Notes under the pieces: model-generated
Told to the model about the DNA's origin: nothing
Databases searched by the model: none
The model's input: the letters and a program-made list of their open reading frames with translations, nothing else
Source: CAZMSD01 sp964568855
GTDB lineage: Bacteria; CAIWAD01
Direction: 5' to 3'
DNA length: 64,000 bases
NCBI GenBank assembly: GCA_964568855.1
Contig: CAZMSD010000008.1
Span: 1 to 64,000, forward strand
Part shown: piece by piece, positions 63,151 through 64,000 of the stretch
Position numbering within the stretch: the first letter of the stretch is position 1
Layout: every line of letters starts with the position of its first letter
Made by a program: the position numbers and the translations under genes

Positions 63151-64000
63151 CAGCGGCGGCTGGTCTTGTCGAAAGTATAGGCGCGGCGAAGGATCTCGGC
63201 CATCCGGTCGGGGTTGATGCTCGAGGGCGTGGGAAGATCTTCGTCGCTCAGGAAGGATGCGACCACGGGAAATCCGCGGCCCAGCGTGCTGTCGAAGGGC
63301 GTCATTTCCTCCGCCACGGTCCAGCTGCCCTCGTTGCGCTCTTCCACGCGGACCGTCCGCAGGGCTTCGTCCAGGGGGGCGTAGCGGAAGTACCAGGTGT
63401 TGGAAGTCTCGCCTTCCCAGAAACCGGGCGCCCGCCAGCGGTTGATGATCTCGGCCCACATGTACCCGGGATACAACAGGTCGTGATACCAGCCGTCCTC
63501 CGCCTCGACAGAAACCAGCTGGATGCGCTCGTTGTCGTAGCGGTTTCGCGCGTAGCTGCCGAGGATGCAGGCGTCGTCCAGGGGCGCGTTGAACTCCGGC
63601 ACGTGCAGCGCCCTGGCGTAGTCGTCGCCGTGCAGGCTGCGCGGTATCACGAAGGCCACGAAGCGATGGTGGTATCGTCGGTGCGGGATGGAGCCCGAAT
63701 CCAGGAGTCGCAGGCCCTCGTCCACGGCGCTCAGGTCCACCCTCCCGGCGGAATCTTCCAGCAGTCCGGGAATCGCTTCGCAACAGCGCCGGTGAATCTC
63801 GCTCTCCGTGTTTCCCTCGCGCCGGCCCTGTTCGATCAGTTCGATGAGACCTTGGTAGAGTTGCATTGCAGGTCGATTCGCCCAGGCCCAGAAATCGCCG
63901 ATCTCGGCCGCCCCGATCAGGATTTCGCGGTGCCGGAGTGCCGGTTCCGGACGCAACAGCGAGAAGGCCGCGAGAACGCCGTCCACATCCAGGTGGTTGT
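63150..64000 (-). CDS. Unidentified conserved-looking protein (5' end beyond the window)
   Basis: The frame stays open to the window edge and reads ...N-H-L-D-V-D-G-V-L-A-A-F-S-L-L in its first visible codons, so the GTG at 63986 is probably internal and the gene starts outside. About 283 residues are visible. N-H-x-D-x-D-G resembles the metal-binding opening of DHH-type phosphoesterases, but the other DHH motifs are not evident. Other features: Y-H-H-R-F-V-A-F-V-I-P and W-Y-H-D-L-L-Y-P-G-Y-M-W-A-E. I do not assign a function. It is translationally coupled (TGATG) to the NUDIX gene. Confidence 0.6.
   Translation of the reverse strand, partial: NHLDVDGVLAAFSLLRPEPALRHREILIGAAEIGDFWAWANRPAMQLYQGLIELIEQGRREGNTESEIHRRCCEAIPGLLEDSAGRVDLSAVDEGLRLLDSGSIPHRRYHHRFVAFVIPRSLHGDDYARALHVPEFNAPLDDACILGSYARNRYDNERIQLVSVEAEDGWYHDLLYPGYMWAEIINRWRAPGFWEGETSNTWYFRYAPLDEALRTVRVEERNEGSWTVAEEMTPFDSTLGRGFPVVASFLSDEDLPTPSSINPDRMAEILRRAYTFDKTSRR

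Noticed and set aside
1..64000. GTATCAC excess explained only by Tyr-His codon pairs
   Set aside because: Several copies lie in other reading frames, force rare ATA, GTA or TCA codons, or fall in intergenic DNA, so the codon-pair effect alone does not account for it.
1..64000. CRISPR arrays, insertion sequences, rRNA or tRNA genes
   Set aside because: I found no regular spaced repeats, no transposase-like protein and no RNA-gene structure on either strand.

Overview
This window is GC-rich chromosomal DNA (about 62-64% G+C by eye) from a Gram-negative-type bacterium. Secreted proteins carry FlgD-like or type-9-secretion-like C-terminal tails, fibronectin-III modules and MAM/jelly-roll modules. 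Together with an RND efflux operon and lipoprotein signals, this style fits uncultured lineages around the FCB superphylum (Krumholzibacteria/Eisenbacteria/Latescibacteria-like). That placement is an inference from protein style; there is no rRNA or tRNA here to anchor it.

Layout. 1-4612: tail of a secreted protein, a secreted trypsin-like protease, and a secreted thioredoxin-fold protein whose first redox cysteine is replaced by an in-frame TGA followed by a SECIS-like hairpin (a probable selenoprotein). 4613-5236: hairpins, a 169-bp palindromic element and a promoter region. 5237-16078: a complete respiratory nitrate reductase operon (diheme cytochrome c, narG, narH, narJ, narI, two narK-type transporters). 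16158-26786 (minus): glnA, then recC-recB-recD. 27047-33023 (minus): a LamG-type secreted protein and a histidine kinase/response regulator pair. 33202-33764: a Phd/RelE-type toxin-antitoxin pair. 33897-40462 (minus): TetR, TolC, membrane-fusion lipoprotein and RND pump. 40646-44482: a strong promoter whose spacer is a perfect palindrome, driving two P-loop NTPase genes, the second with a winged helix and TPRs. 44630-57545: secreted proteins, including an M14 carboxypeptidase and a gingipain-like C25 protein. 57637-64000 (minus): an archaeal-style HMG-CoA synthase/thiolase/DUF35 cluster behind AtuA-type genes, a LOG/TIGR00725-like protein, a NUDIX hydrolase and an unidentified protein.

How the parts fit. 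The nar operon describes anaerobic nitrate respiration with uptake of nitrate and export of nitrite, and glnA lies next to it. The secreted peptidases (S1-like, M14, C25) with shared C-terminal modules suggest feeding on extracellular protein. The minus-strand cluster at the right end has the gene content of the archaeal acetoacetyl-CoA thiolase/HMG-CoA synthase complex.

The strongest unusual signals are: (1) the UxxC selenoprotein with its hairpin; (2) a heptamer, GTATCAC/GTGATAC, that occurs roughly ten times more often than base composition predicts, on both strands, in several reading frames and in intergenic DNA; (3) the operator-in-spacer promoter of the NTPase pair; (4) the archaeal-type HMG-CoA module.
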